From: an uncultured Candidatus Poseidoniales archaeon
GTDB lineage: Archaea; Thermoplasmatota; Poseidoniia; Poseidoniales; Thalassarchaeaceae
DNA length: 37,603 nt
Direction of reading: 5' to 3'
NCBI GenBank assembly: GCA_902573115.1
Contig: CACGIM010000008.1
Coordinates: 1-37,603 of the forward strand
The position numbers were made by a program, and so were the translations under genes. Positions 1 through 9,821 of the stretch are shown one piece after another. Each line of letters starts with the position of its first letter. Position 1 is the first letter of the stretch. The notes beneath the pieces were generated by a model that saw only the letters and a program-made list of their open reading frames with translations, did not search any database and was not told the origin of the DNA.

Positions 1-143
<143 letters not shown>

Positions 144-203
144 TCAAGAGATGGCGTCATCCTTCAACCTGATGAGTGGTTTCTATACCGGTGCGCTAAT
201 CAT

Positions 204-824
204 ATGTCCCTCATTGGGTGCTCCATGGGAGTCGGTTGGGCGGTCTTCAGAAACTACTCTGGTCACGCCAAGGAAATATTGGGAGACGTAACGGATTACC
301 CTCGATTCTTTCTAATGCCCCCCTCCGCAATGGTAGATTGCGATGAACATGGGAATAATGTTGTAACGCTTCTGGAACCAAAAGAACATATTGATCACGA
401 GGTTGAGATGGTAATAAGGCTCGGTGAGAACTTGGAACCGATTCAGATGTGTGTTGGAATAGATACGACAAACAGAACTCGTCAGACTATGGCTAAGTTA
501 GAGGGCTGGCCATGGCTTGAGGGGAAGGGTTTCAGAGGATCAGGGGTCCTAGGAACTTGGACCGACTGGGATAGTGGTGCAAAGGAAATTGGCCTGTCTC
601 TAAATGGCGAGACTAAGCAGATGGCCTCTACGGAAATGATGGTCCACTCCTTAGACTCAATCATGAAGAATCTGACTCGATGGTATGACCTCGAACCTGG
701 AGATTTTGTGTGGACAGGTACTCCTAAGGGTGTTGGACCGATGAATGAAGGAGATCTAGTGGAAGCATGGATGAAGGACTCTGAGGGCAATATCGTTAGT
801 CATTTGAGGGCATTTTGTAAGTAA
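204..824 (+). CDS. Fumarylacetoacetate hydrolase (FAH) family protein
   Basis: 206 aa ORF with FAH-type features (MVIRLGEN, GFRGSGVLGTW, GDFVWTGTPKGVGPMNEGD). Start codon uncertain. Confidence 0.8.
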   Translation: MSLIGCSMGVGWAVFRNYSGHAKEILGDVTDYPRFFLMPPSAMVDCDEHGNNVVTLLEPKEHIDHEVEMVIRLGENLEPIQMCVGIDTTNRTRQTMAKLEGWPWLEGKGFRGSGVLGTWTDWDSGAKEIGLSLNGETKQMASTEMMVHSLDSIMKNLTRWYDLEPGDFVWTGTPKGVGPMNEGDLVEAWMKDSEGNIVSHLRAFCK

Positions 825-843
825 TTGAAATGAAGGTAAGGAT

Positions 844-2097
844 ATGGGGGAGGAATCCAGGAGAATCACCGATACCTGGCTCATAGATGATGATGGGACC
901 ATTCAAAATGGTGACTTTCTGCTCTTTAAAGATGGTAGATTTGAAAATAGTAAGGGTGACGAAGATGTTTTGGAAACAATCAATGGTAGCTCCAAGATAG
1001 TGACTAGGTCTCTTCAGAACTGGCACACGCACATGGCAATGGTACTGAACAAATCTATGGGGGAGGGCCTACCACTTATGGAGTGGTTGGAGACCTCAAT
1101 ATTTCCAGTTGAGAAGGGTCTGACACCTAAATTAGTTGAGGTGGGAACTAGAGCAGCTGTGGCCGAAATGATATCCACAGGGACTACCTTTGCCTGTGAC
1201 ATGTATTACCACCCCGAAATAGTGGGCGATGTTCTAGCTAAGTCAGGAATCAGAGCCAAGGTTTGTGGCCCGATTACAGATTTCCCAACACCCTCATATC
1301 CTAATGGGCCAGGAGAGGCGCTCAAGAAGGTCGAGTCTCTAATTTCTGGAGGATCTCCCAGTCCAGGAAGAGTAGAATACGGAATAGGAACACATTCTGT
1401 ATACACCTGTTCCGAAGAGACGTTGATAAAGGCCTCAGAAATTTCTCAAAGGACGGGATGCACGCTGAGCATACATACCTCTGAAACTAGGAAGGAAGTT
1501 GCAGACTGCCACTCCGAACACGGAATGTACCCCGTAGAGTATCTTGACTCTATCGACTATTTCACAGAGGGCACAGTTTGCGCACACTGCGGTTGGGTGA
1601 CAAAAAAGGAGATGAGGATATTAGCAGGACATGGTGCCCATGCTGTCCACTGCCCGACTAGCAATCAGAAACTTGCATGTGGAGGGACAATGTCCTACCC
1701 AGCTATGAAAGAAGCGGGTGTAGACGTGAGATTGGGGACAGATGGAGCGGCTAGCAACAACTCTCTTGACATGAGGGCTGAATCAAAGGCAGCGAGCTTA
1801 ATTCAGAGGCATGATCATTGGGATGCCAGAGTTCTAGGCCCCAAGGAGACATGGAAACTAGCTACTAAGGAATCCAAAGACTGGGTGACTTGGGACTTAG
1901 ATGACATTAGGATGCGCCCTAAGGGAAATGAAGGAAGACGCCTGCTTCCAAACCTAATATACTCTGGAGCTAGGGTTCTTGATGTATTTGTTGATGGAGA
2001 GGTGCTTAGGAGAGACGGGATTACTATGACCGTGGATGAGGAGGCATCTTGCGTAGAAATTGATGAAGCGGTTGGCGAGTATTACTCTGAAATATAG
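844..2097 (+). CDS. Amidohydrolase family protein (chlorohydrolase / S-adenosylhomocysteine deaminase-like, TrzA/MtaD/SsnA group)
   Basis: 417 aa; metal-binding motifs NWHTHMAM, SIHTSE, CAHCGWV, LGTDGAASNNSLDM. Confidence 0.85.
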   Translation: MGEESRRITDTWLIDDDGTIQNGDFLLFKDGRFENSKGDEDVLETINGSSKIVTRSLQNWHTHMAMVLNKSMGEGLPLMEWLETSIFPVEKGLTPKLVEVGTRAAVAEMISTGTTFACDMYYHPEIVGDVLAKSGIRAKVCGPITDFPTPSYPNGPGEALKKVESLISGGSPSPGRVEYGIGTHSVYTCSEETLIKASEISQRTGCTLSIHTSETRKEVADCHSEHGMYPVEYLDSIDYFTEGTVCAHCGWVTKKEMRILAGHGAHAVHCPTSNQKLACGGTMSYPAMKEAGVDVRLGTDGAASNNSLDMRAESKAASLIQRHDHWDARVLGPKETWKLATKESKDWVTWDLDDIRMRPKGNEGRRLLPNLIYSGARVLDVFVDGEVLRRDGITMTVDEEASCVEIDEAVGEYYSEI

Positions 2098-2236
2098 GTA
2101 CTCTAAACGTGAGCAATGGTGTAGATCAGTTAAGTCTTTAATGCGAAAAATCACCTTATCGAATATTACAATTCGATTCTGATAACAATAGATAATTGAC
2201 TGCAAATCTGATATCCCGAGAGCTCCGGATAACCTC

Positions 2237-2989
2237 GTGGACAACGAAGTATTCCTACTGTTGATGGTTTTGGGGGTATTTGCAGGATTTGTTGATAGCG
2301 CCGTAGGAGGAGGAGGATTACTTCGGCTTCCTGCCATGATTAGTGCTGGTTTGCCACCTCACGTGGCCCTGGGAACCAATAAGTTCGCATCCGCCGCAGC
2401 AGCGGCTATTGCGAGTGCCAAGTATCTGCAGAGTGAAATTGTACCGAGGAAACCTGCCTTGATTGGGTGGTGTTTGATGATCGTATTTTCAATAATCGGG
2501 GCCAAAGTGGTACTATCTATCAGCGCTGATATTCTTCTTGGAATTGTTATTTTTGTCCTCTCAGCGCTGTTTCTATATGTCTTGTTAAATCCCCAATTTG
2601 GGAAAGAGGAGGAAATCAAGGAGAGCAATGTAATTCCGGTAACCGTGGGAATGGGAGCCGGATTAGGATTCTATGAGGGTTTTCTTGGACCGGGTACTGG
2701 TAGTATGCTAATGGCCGGATACATCAAAGGTGCTGGTTTTGGAATGGATAGGGCAGCTGCCACTGGCAGAATTCTGAATTTCGGGGGAAATATAGGTTCT
2801 TTTGCTATTTTTGCTATGGCTGCATCGGTAAACTACGAGGTTGCAATTCCATTTGCCCTAGCAAATATGATTGGTGGTTTCCTAGCGCCCGGATATGTCC
2901 TGAGATATGGCTATTCACTACTTCGGCCGATGTTTTTGATTGTCGCAGCAATAATGATATTAGCCCAAATAATGAATATTCTAAGCTAA
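2237..2989 (+). CDS. TSUP family (TauE/SafE-like) membrane permease
   Basis: 250 aa polytopic protein, GTG start; GFVDSAVGGGGLLRLPAMISAGLPPHVALGTNKFA and the second-repeat motif GFYEGFLGPGTGS are typical of TSUP/TauE. Confidence 0.88.
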   Translation: MDNEVFLLLMVLGVFAGFVDSAVGGGGLLRLPAMISAGLPPHVALGTNKFASAAAAAIASAKYLQSEIVPRKPALIGWCLMIVFSIIGAKVVLSISADILLGIVIFVLSALFLYVLLNPQFGKEEEIKESNVIPVTVGMGAGLGFYEGFLGPGTGSMLMAGYIKGAGFGMDRAAATGRILNFGGNIGSFAIFAMAASVNYEVAIPFALANMIGGFLAPGYVLRYGYSLLRPMFLIVAAIMILAQIMNILS

Positions 2990-3002
2990 TTATGCTTATC
3001 CA

Positions 3003-4052
3003 TTATGTCGAAGACAATTGATTTGTCATCCAGTCCCTAACTAATCTCCTTCTGTCTTTGGAGTCTACCTTAGAGGTATGTGGCATGTCAAGCTCGTGGA
3101 TTTCTGAAATATGAGAAATATGTTCCTTTATCAACCGAAAATGGTATTGGCCGAGGGTCATATCATTTCTAGACTGAAGTACCAATGCAGGAACATTGGG
3201 TATGCCGCAATAAGGTAGCTCCGCGTTAGAATATCTAATTCCAAGATCTGGATGTATCCTTTCGTGTTCCATTCTGAGAATATGCCTTACCCAGTGTGTC
3301 GCAAGAGCGGCCCTGCCCGGTAGTTTCTTTTCTATTATCAGAGGCATGGAGGCTACAGGGGATTCGAGAATAATTCCCTTGAGCGAATCCTTCCACCACC
3401 CAGAGGAGTGAGAAGAAAGTCTCAGAGTCAGAAATCCGCCTAGTGAGTGGCCGTAAATCCATAGCCGGTTTGGAGTGAATCCAAGTATATCTGGGGCATG
3501 ATCCAAAAGACCCTCGATGTCTGTCACGGCCTTTAGCACTGTCCAGTCTTTCCTTTTACCCTGTGAGCCAAATCCTCTTTGATCGAGGCTTATGACATTC
3601 ATACCTAGCTCATGAAATTGCAAAGCTCTAGATTCGCCTCTGGCCAAACAAGACCCATATCCGTGTAGGTATACTAGGAGGTCCCTGCTTTCATTATCAG
3701 ATCGCAAAATAAAGGCCTTGAAGGGTTCGTTAGCCCAGCCGTTGAATGTAAAGGATTCCCAATTTCCTGTCATTGGACCGTCTGAAGCCGGTTTACCTGT
3801 GACAAATACTAACCTGTAAACAATCCAGTAAACGACTGCATAAGCGAGACAGGGCAAAGTTATTCCAACAGCAACCCAAAAACCCTCGCTAGAGGAGACT
3901 TCTGGAAAATATAAGAAAAGAAAGATCTCTACAGGGATTACAAGCAATAGTAGCTTAGGGATGATTGGGTACCAGGTATCTTTGGATACAGAGTATGAAG
4001 ACGCAATTCCTTTGACAAAGGCAGGATCAGGTTGGTCCCCTTCAGATAACAT
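3003..4052 (-). CDS. Alpha/beta hydrolase with N-terminal membrane segments
   Basis: 349 aa; nucleophile elbow GHSLGG, LVYLHGYGS oxyanion region, C-terminal DMPHTSKV; hydrophobic helices in the first ~80 aa. Confidence 0.82.
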   Translation of the reverse strand: MLSEGDQPDPAFVKGIASSYSVSKDTWYPIIPKLLLLVIPVEIFLFLYFPEVSSSEGFWVAVGITLPCLAYAVVYWIVYRLVFVTGKPASDGPMTGNWESFTFNGWANEPFKAFILRSDNESRDLLVYLHGYGSCLARGESRALQFHELGMNVISLDQRGFGSQGKRKDWTVLKAVTDIEGLLDHAPDILGFTPNRLWIYGHSLGGFLTLRLSSHSSGWWKDSLKGIILESPVASMPLIIEKKLPGRAALATHWVRHILRMEHERIHPDLGIRYSNAELPYCGIPNVPALVLQSRNDMTLGQYHFRLIKEHISHISEIHELDMPHTSKVDSKDRRRLVRDWMTNQLSST

Positions 4053-4140
4053 GGCGTTTCCTACAAACTAACCTGTAATCCCAGATAGATAAAACATCGA
4101 GTGTGCATGATTGAAATACGTGAGAAAATCTACACTAAGT

Positions 4141-4151
4141 AATATATAAAC
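4141..4151 (+). promoter_or_regulatory. Possible archaeal TATA-like box upstream of the peroxiredoxin-like gene
   Basis: AT-rich aatatataaac about 60 nt before the ATG at 4212, in the intergenic gap between divergent genes. Sequence resemblance only. Confidence 0.3.
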
Positions 4152-4211
4152 AGTTAATATTATTCTTATCATTTTTGGTCAGTTTTTTTACTCATATTAC
4201 CTGGCGTTTCT

Positions 4212-4754
4212 ATGCCTAAGCTTAGTCGAGGAGACCCTGCTCCTGATATTTCTCTACCAGCAATTGACGGAACTATATTCGAAATGTCATCGATGAGAGG
4301 TAAGAAAGTAATTTTCACATTTTTCAGATTTTCATCTTGCCCCTTTTGCAATATAAGAATAGATCGTCTGATAAAGAGATGGAAAGAATTCCCGGAGGAC
4401 ACAGTTATGGTGGGTGTTTTTGATGCCCAGATAGAAGAACTTACAAAACGAATGGAAAGGAAAAATGTTCCCTTTACCATTGTTGCAGACGAGACATACG
4501 ATACCTTCGTAGAAAGTGGTGTTACGAAATCCTTCTGGAGATTTATGTGGGGGGCATTTAGATCACCAATAACCTTCCTACAGGCCACACTAAGAGGTTA
4601 CGTTCCGATGACCATGTCGATATCTAAGATGTCTACAATACCTGTAGATTTGCTCATAGATGAAGAGGGCAAGGTAAGAGAAGCTCACTATTGCAAGGAC
4701 ACTGTCGATCACATACCAATCGACAAGCTGATTTCCTTTGCAAGAGGTGAATGA
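4212..4754 (+). CDS. AhpC/TSA (peroxiredoxin-like) thioredoxin-fold protein
   Basis: GDPAPDISLPAIDGT ... FRFSSCPFCNIRI (CxxC) ... ADETYDTF; C-terminal LLIDEEGKVREAHY. Confidence 0.8.
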   Translation: MPKLSRGDPAPDISLPAIDGTIFEMSSMRGKKVIFTFFRFSSCPFCNIRIDRLIKRWKEFPEDTVMVGVFDAQIEELTKRMERKNVPFTIVADETYDTFVESGVTKSFWRFMWGAFRSPITFLQATLRGYVPMTMSISKMSTIPVDLLIDEEGKVREAHYCKDTVDHIPIDKLISFARGE

Positions 4755-5818
4755 GCTTGGGACCTTTCGACTACGGGCCCATTGAAGGTTGCACCAAAGA
4801 TATCTGCATGTCCCCGTACAGAATATTAGATCCAGAGTCTCCAGAGATTCTCGAAATGTGGGTTATCACATTTCTTGTCTGGGCGTTATTTTCTACCGCC
4901 GCTTATTTTCTAGTCAAATTCTCCAAGGGAAATCTTAGAGACTGGATTCTCGCTGTACCATATTATTCCGGAATGATTGGGATAGGTACGCTTTGGCTTT
5001 CGGTTTTCATTGGTGGATTCGTCATTCCAGACGGACAATTTGGTGCTTGGACCCACTCTCTAAGTCAGTACACCACGATCAGTGTCTTGGTATACTATCA
5101 GCCGATCCGAACATTAATTCCGATTGGATTTAGCATAGCTAACTTTGGTGCACTTGTTGCCTTGGCGGAGGGATGGAGGAGATGGGCAAAAGATGGCCCC
5201 CCAGATTCTAACCAAAACAAATTAATTGGCTTGTTCACTATCATAGCCCTATCAATTCTGATAATACCAATATTGGATGTGGTGGCAGCTCCCTCCTATC
5301 TGAACGCACTAGGATCTTGGGGACTGACATTCCTGCTTATCGTGATAGGTTTGTCTGCATTTTACTCGTTGTTAGAAGCATATCGCAATGGAAGCGGATT
5401 GAGAAGCTCCTCCTATCTATTTTTCTTGTCAATGTGGGGGACTCTAGTGATTGCAGGGAGTTTCTGGGTGGAGGCTAGCCTTTCTTTCTCAAGACATTTC
5501 GACAGGCCCATCCACCTTGATGCAAGTTACACATCTTTTCTGTTTGCTGCATTGACTCCTATCTTCGGATCTCTAGCATTGTACTCGATTGCAATCAAGA
5601 AGGGTTCTGACATATCCTTCGAAAGCAGACTACTAACGATTTCTGGATTAATTATCTTCCTTGCCTTAAGTTATGTTATCTGCTATGAAATGGGAGTATA
5701 CAAGTTATTCTTCAATGGTAATTACAATGAGTCCTTAATTGGCTTTCACGAGCACATACTATTGAGCATGGAGTTCCTCTGGCTGACATACTTTGGTACC
5801 GAGCTTATAGATGATTAG
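4751..5818 (+). CDS. Polytopic membrane protein of unknown function
   Basis: 355 aa, multiple hydrophobic helices; ATGA overlap with the upstream CDS suggests translational coupling. Confidence 0.7.
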   Translation: MSLGPFDYGPIEGCTKDICMSPYRILDPESPEILEMWVITFLVWALFSTAAYFLVKFSKGNLRDWILAVPYYSGMIGIGTLWLSVFIGGFVIPDGQFGAWTHSLSQYTTISVLVYYQPIRTLIPIGFSIANFGALVALAEGWRRWAKDGPPDSNQNKLIGLFTIIALSILIIPILDVVAAPSYLNALGSWGLTFLLIVIGLSAFYSLLEAYRNGSGLRSSSYLFFLSMWGTLVIAGSFWVEASLSFSRHFDRPIHLDASYTSFLFAALTPIFGSLALYSIAIKKGSDISFESRLLTISGLIIFLALSYVICYEMGVYKLFFNGNYNESLIGFHEHILLSMEFLWLTYFGTELIDD

Positions 5819-5822
5819 CTCA

Positions 5823-6947
5823 CTATGGGTGAAAAAGGAAAGCCGCACCAAGAACTGCATAAGAGGCCAAAAGCATGGCTCCTTCTAGCCAATTGGATTT
5901 CCCGTCAGCGGCGATTGAATTTACAATCAAAACCGACAAGAATGCTGAGACGGTCTCAATCATGCCGAACTCAAAGGTTAGAGGCACTCCCAGACCCCAT
6001 GCGAAGATTACCATCATGGGGGCTACGAAGACAGCTATCTGGGTAGAGGAACCCATTGATATTGCAAAGGAAAGGTCCATCTTGTCCTTTCCAGCTACAG
6101 TGACTGCCGTAAAATGCTCTGCGGCGTTACCGAACAAGGGGAGAAGTATTACTCCAATGAAAATATGAGGAAGTTCCAATTTATCAGCAGCATCCTCAAC
6201 TGAGTGGACTAGTATCTCTGCCATCCATGATACTAGAATCGTGGCAACCACCAGTAGTATGATTGCATCTCGCTGGGACATCTCAGGATCCTCGTGATGG
6301 GAGCCCTCTGTAGCAAACAGATGCTCATGACTGCGGAACTGGAAGAAAAGAAATAGACCGTAGATCAATAAGAGTATGACCGCTGCTATTCGACTTAGAT
6401 TTCTAACTCCCTCTTCTCCAGATAAGCCCCCTACAGTGGATTGGAAAACTGTTGGTATAATCAGCACAATCATTGAGAGGAGGAGCAATGACCCATTGGA
6501 GCTCACCTGAGTTTTCGAGAACTTCTGTTCTGTGAAGTGAATTCCGCCCCATACAAACGCTAAACCCATGACCAATAGGAGGTTTCCGAGAATGCTGCCA
6601 ATTATGCTGGCTTGAACCAATTGCAGGTAGAAAAACTCGGTATCTGTTCCTTTGTTCTGGTAAGCGCTGTAAATCAGTAGCAAAGCAATGATCATCTCAG
6701 CCGCATTACCGAATGTGGCGTTCAACAACCCTCCAAGCGACTCTGAAGTTCTGAGAGCTATCTCCTCGGTGGCTCGACCCATCAGAAATGCTAGAGGCAT
6801 TATGGCCACTAGCGATGAGGCGAAGGCCATTGAGGAGTCGTGCTGAAAATAATTGAAATAAATCGTAGTTGGGACAGCGAGTAAAAGTAAGTTTAGCTTT
6901 GAGTCTCGGGGATCCATTGCCCCTAGCCATTTCATTTGCTGTGCCAT
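5823..6947 (-). CDS. cax: Calcium/proton (cation) exchanger, CaxA family
   Basis: Two GNAAE-type alpha-repeat motifs (LNATFGNAAEMIIALLLI and LLPLFGNAAEHFTAVTVA) typical of Ca2+/H+ antiporters. The ORF track extends to 7259, but the start is probably the ATG at 6947 (MAQQMKWLGAMDPRDSKLN). Confidence 0.9.
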   Translation of the reverse strand: MAQQMKWLGAMDPRDSKLNLLLLAVPTTIYFNYFQHDSSMAFASSLVAIMPLAFLMGRATEEIALRTSESLGGLLNATFGNAAEMIIALLLIYSAYQNKGTDTEFFYLQLVQASIIGSILGNLLLVMGLAFVWGGIHFTEQKFSKTQVSSNGSLLLLSMIVLIIPTVFQSTVGGLSGEEGVRNLSRIAAVILLLIYGLFLFFQFRSHEHLFATEGSHHEDPEMSQRDAIILLVVATILVSWMAEILVHSVEDAADKLELPHIFIGVILLPLFGNAAEHFTAVTVAGKDKMDLSFAISMGSSTQIAVFVAPMMVIFAWGLGVPLTFEFGMIETVSAFLSVLIVNSIAADGKSNWLEGAMLLASYAVLGAAFLFHP

Positions 6948-7029
6948 TATCGATCTCGTGTCAAGGATTCTAGGTGAATGTTGCGCCTTTGACGGGAGTG
7001 TTCTTGTCAACTTGTCATCACGAGACGGT

Positions 7030-7572
7030 GTGGAGGAGGCATTAAGACTAGCATTGACCGGAACACCTGGAGTTGGTAAAACTACTATATCCTCATTTCT
7101 CACTAATGAGGGTTTGCAGGTAATTTCAGTTGAGTCTCTGGCTGAGAAGCTAGGCTGCATTGATGCGGAGGACCCTGTGGACAGAGCAAGGCCAATCGAC
7201 GTGGTGGAGATGTGCTCACAATTGAAAACGGATTGGTCGACTAGTCCAATTGTTTCCACAGTAATTGACGGGCACCTCTCGCACCTACTTCCGGTTGATT
7301 GCTACATAATTGTCAGGTGTAATCCATCAGTTCTTAGGGGTAGACTTGAAGATAGGGGCTACACCGAACAAAAGATCAGACAGAATTTGGAATGGGAGAT
7401 CATAGGTGGGGCATGGAATGAGGTAAGCTCTGGATTACCCGTGATTGAGTTAGACGCAACGTCGGGCCCGATAGAGGGTAAAGTAAAACGGATTATGCAA
7501 TGGATGACAGATGGTTTCAAGCCAGATAGACCGGCCAGCCCGATTGACTGGATTGGAAGAGGTGAGGCTTAG
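7030..7572 (+). CDS. AK6/Fap7-like adenylate (NMP) kinase
   Basis: Walker A LALTGTPGVGKTT near the N-terminus, VIDGHLSHLLP, IVRCNPSVLRGRLEDRGY, typical of the archaeal AK6 family. Likely GTG start at 7030; the longer ORF begins at 6958. Confidence 0.85.
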   Translation: MEEALRLALTGTPGVGKTTISSFLTNEGLQVISVESLAEKLGCIDAEDPVDRARPIDVVEMCSQLKTDWSTSPIVSTVIDGHLSHLLPVDCYIIVRCNPSVLRGRLEDRGYTEQKIRQNLEWEIIGGAWNEVSSGLPVIELDATSGPIEGKVKRIMQWMTDGFKPDRPASPIDWIGRGEA

Positions 7573-8250
7573 ATGTTCGAAAAACTGAGGGAAAGGTGGA
7601 CTAAGACGATCAACCCAATGGTTCTAAGAATGGAGAAAGTTGATCCCAACTATCTCACATGGACAAGCCTTTTTCTTGCTCTTGGATCATTCTTTCTAGT
7701 GGCTGGAGCTAGTTTGGATAGTCGAGGGGCATTGGCAATAGTGGGCACAGTATTGTTGATACTTATCGCGGCGGTTTTGGATGGGTTGGATGGAGCACTA
7801 GCAAGACACCAAGGTACGGATAGCCCCTATGGTGATTTTTTGGACCACACAATAGACAGAGTTGTTGATATTGGACTTTTGGTTGCCATAGGTGCGAACA
7901 CAGTTTTTGTAGACAATCCTAGCTCGGGTTACCTCGCAGCCCTTCTGACCCTTTTTGGTTCATACATGGGAACTCAAGCTCAATCTGTAGGACTTGGTAG
8001 AATATACGGGGGATTCTCTAGGGCCGACAGAATGGTATTGACCCTAATGGCGCTGATTATTGCTTCTTGGCAGGCTCACTCTGGATTTTCTGGGTACGAA
8101 ATTGAAGAGATCCATGAGGTAATGGAGTGGTTAATATTAGGGAATAGTGAGCTCAATGGAATGACCTTCGCTTTATCCATTTCTGCTTGGGGGGGACTCT
8201 ATACCTTCATAGTTAGATTTATCAAAACCAGAAGTGGACTGCTATCGTGA
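7573..8250 (+). CDS. CDP-alcohol phosphatidyltransferase family protein (archaeal phospholipid headgroup synthase-like)
   Basis: CDP-alcohol motif DGLDGALARHQGTDSPYGDFLDHTIDRVVD plus several TM helices. Confidence 0.88.
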   Translation: MFEKLRERWTKTINPMVLRMEKVDPNYLTWTSLFLALGSFFLVAGASLDSRGALAIVGTVLLILIAAVLDGLDGALARHQGTDSPYGDFLDHTIDRVVDIGLLVAIGANTVFVDNPSSGYLAALLTLFGSYMGTQAQSVGLGRIYGGFSRADRMVLTLMALIIASWQAHSGFSGYEIEEIHEVMEWLILGNSELNGMTFALSISAWGGLYTFIVRFIKTRSGLLS

Positions 8251-8305
8251 GCGCCTTTTCAGGTAGCCCTTGTAAACCTCTATTTTTCGGTCATCCACTG
8301 GGGCA

Positions 8306-9457
8306 ATGGTTATCCTCTATTCAACACGCCTGATGTGTGTGAAGCACCTCATAGAGAGAGTTCTCGAGCTCCAGGATGAAGAGACTCAGTCTCCAACATT
8401 ACCCGAGTTGGAAGAAGTTCCTGACCTAGAAAACCTTCTAAGGTCACTCCAGCCAAAGATTAGGGTATTTGGTTGTGGAGGATGCGGATCAAACACAGTC
8501 GCCCGATTAGAGCAGGAGGGCTTGTTCGATGGTGAGTACGTCAAGGGGATGGCAGTAAACACTGACGCTCAGCATTTGTTGAGAGTCAATGTAGAGAACA
8601 AAGTCCTGATTGGTCGATCCGCCCGAGGCAGGGGGGCGGGGGGCGATCCGGAGAAAGGAGAACAGGCAGCATACGAGTCCGAACGTGTGCTAAAGAATGA
8701 GGTGGAGGAATGCGATCTTGCATTCATCACCGCGGGCCTCGGCGGCGGCACTGGTACAGGTAGTGCCCACGTCGTCGCCAGGCTCGCAAAGGCTTCTGAA
8801 GCACTGACGATCGCAGTAGTGAGCTATCCATTCGTATCCGAGGGAGCCGTAAGAAGACAGAATGCAGAGTGGGGACTTGAAAGGTTGAGAGAGGTTTGTG
8901 ACACCGTAATTGTACTACCTAATGAAAGACTACTAGAGGTTGAAGGAGTCAGGGATTTACCCCTAGACGCGGCATTCAGAGTTGCAGATGAGTTGCTAAT
9001 GAGAAGCATTTCTGGAGTATCTGAAATGATTGCCAAGGAGGGAGTAGTAAATCTTGACTTCCAGGATCTCAGGTCAGTGATGGAGAATGGCGGAGGAGTT
9101 GCAATGATCGGACTCGGTGAGGCCACAGCAGAAGAAGGAGCTGAAAGGGCGACAATGGAAGCATTGCAATCACCTCTTTTAGATATAGACATATCAGATG
9201 CAAGGGGGGCGCTGGTTAACGTTGTTGGCGGGCCGGGCCTGACTCTTGGAGAAGCGGAGCAATGTGCGAAGATTATCCGAGAGAGTATCAACCCTTATGC
9301 CAGGATGATTTGGGGAGTAACTACTGACGAATCAATGGGGAGGGATATTAGGGTACTTCTAGTTCTAACCGGGGTCAAAAGCGAGCAGATTCACGGTGCC
9401 TCTCTCCACACACAAATGAGGAACCTTAGGAATAGGACAGTCGAATTCGTAAGTTAG
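8306..9457 (+). CDS. ftsZ: Cell division protein FtsZ
   Basis: Tubulin/FtsZ signature ITAGLGGGTGTGSA, N-terminal GCGGCGSNTVARL, T7-loop NLDFQDLRSVM. Start codon may be slightly downstream. Confidence 0.94.
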   Translation: MVILYSTRLMCVKHLIERVLELQDEETQSPTLPELEEVPDLENLLRSLQPKIRVFGCGGCGSNTVARLEQEGLFDGEYVKGMAVNTDAQHLLRVNVENKVLIGRSARGRGAGGDPEKGEQAAYESERVLKNEVEECDLAFITAGLGGGTGTGSAHVVARLAKASEALTIAVVSYPFVSEGAVRRQNAEWGLERLREVCDTVIVLPNERLLEVEGVRDLPLDAAFRVADELLMRSISGVSEMIAKEGVVNLDFQDLRSVMENGGGVAMIGLGEATAEEGAERATMEALQSPLLDIDISDARGALVNVVGGPGLTLGEAEQCAKIIRESINPYARMIWGVTTDESMGRDIRVLLVLTGVKSEQIHGASLHTQMRNLRNRTVEFVS

Positions 9458-9509
9458 GACTTACAAAGATTGGTGATAATCGATTATCTAACCTCCCGTC
9501 GTCCTTAAA

Positions 9510-9812
9510 TTGAGTCTGCGGGTCGCCCAGAACCTCATTGGTGATAGCGTGGCTGTTGAAAAGTCAAAAGTAGGACCCATCGAAGAGATGGCCCAATCGT
9601 GGCAGGATGAGATTGAGGGCAGGGTAAAGGGACTTCAGACCGGTTCCTATGCTAGAATTTTGAAGATGGCCAAGAAGCCGTCTAAGCAAGAGTTTAGGCA
9701 AACTGTTATTGTTTGTGGCATAGGAATGTTTGTTCTGGGTGCAATTGGCTTCGTAATCCTAGCTTTGATGGTGAATGTTTTCCCTCCATTTTTTGAATGG
9801 CTGACTGGGTGA
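9510..9812 (+). CDS. secE: Protein translocase SecE / Sec61-gamma subunit
   Basis: Small protein with a single C-terminal TM helix, core ILKMAKKPSKQEFRQTVIVCGIGMFVLGAIGFVIL; located between ftsZ and spt5. Start uncertain (TTG at 9510). Confidence 0.88.
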   Translation: MSLRVAQNLIGDSVAVEKSKVGPIEEMAQSWQDEIEGRVKGLQTGSYARILKMAKKPSKQEFRQTVIVCGIGMFVLGAIGFVILALMVNVFPPFFEWLTG

Positions 9813-9821
9813 GGTGTTAGC

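Noticed and set aside
2098-2236. Intergenic gap inspected for tRNA or small RNA
   Set aside because: No cloverleaf arms or T-loop-like motif recognised; AT-rich, more consistent with a promoter region.
6958-7259. Track ORF 5823..7259 (-) extends ~300 bp past the CaxA start
   Set aside because: The extension is antisense to the AK6-like kinase Walker A region and lacks exchanger similarity; the Met at 6947 is the plausible start.
8824-9291. 155 aa antisense ORF within ftsZ
   Set aside because: Shadow ORF, Ser/Thr/Ala-rich low complexity; ftsZ is well supported on the plus strand.
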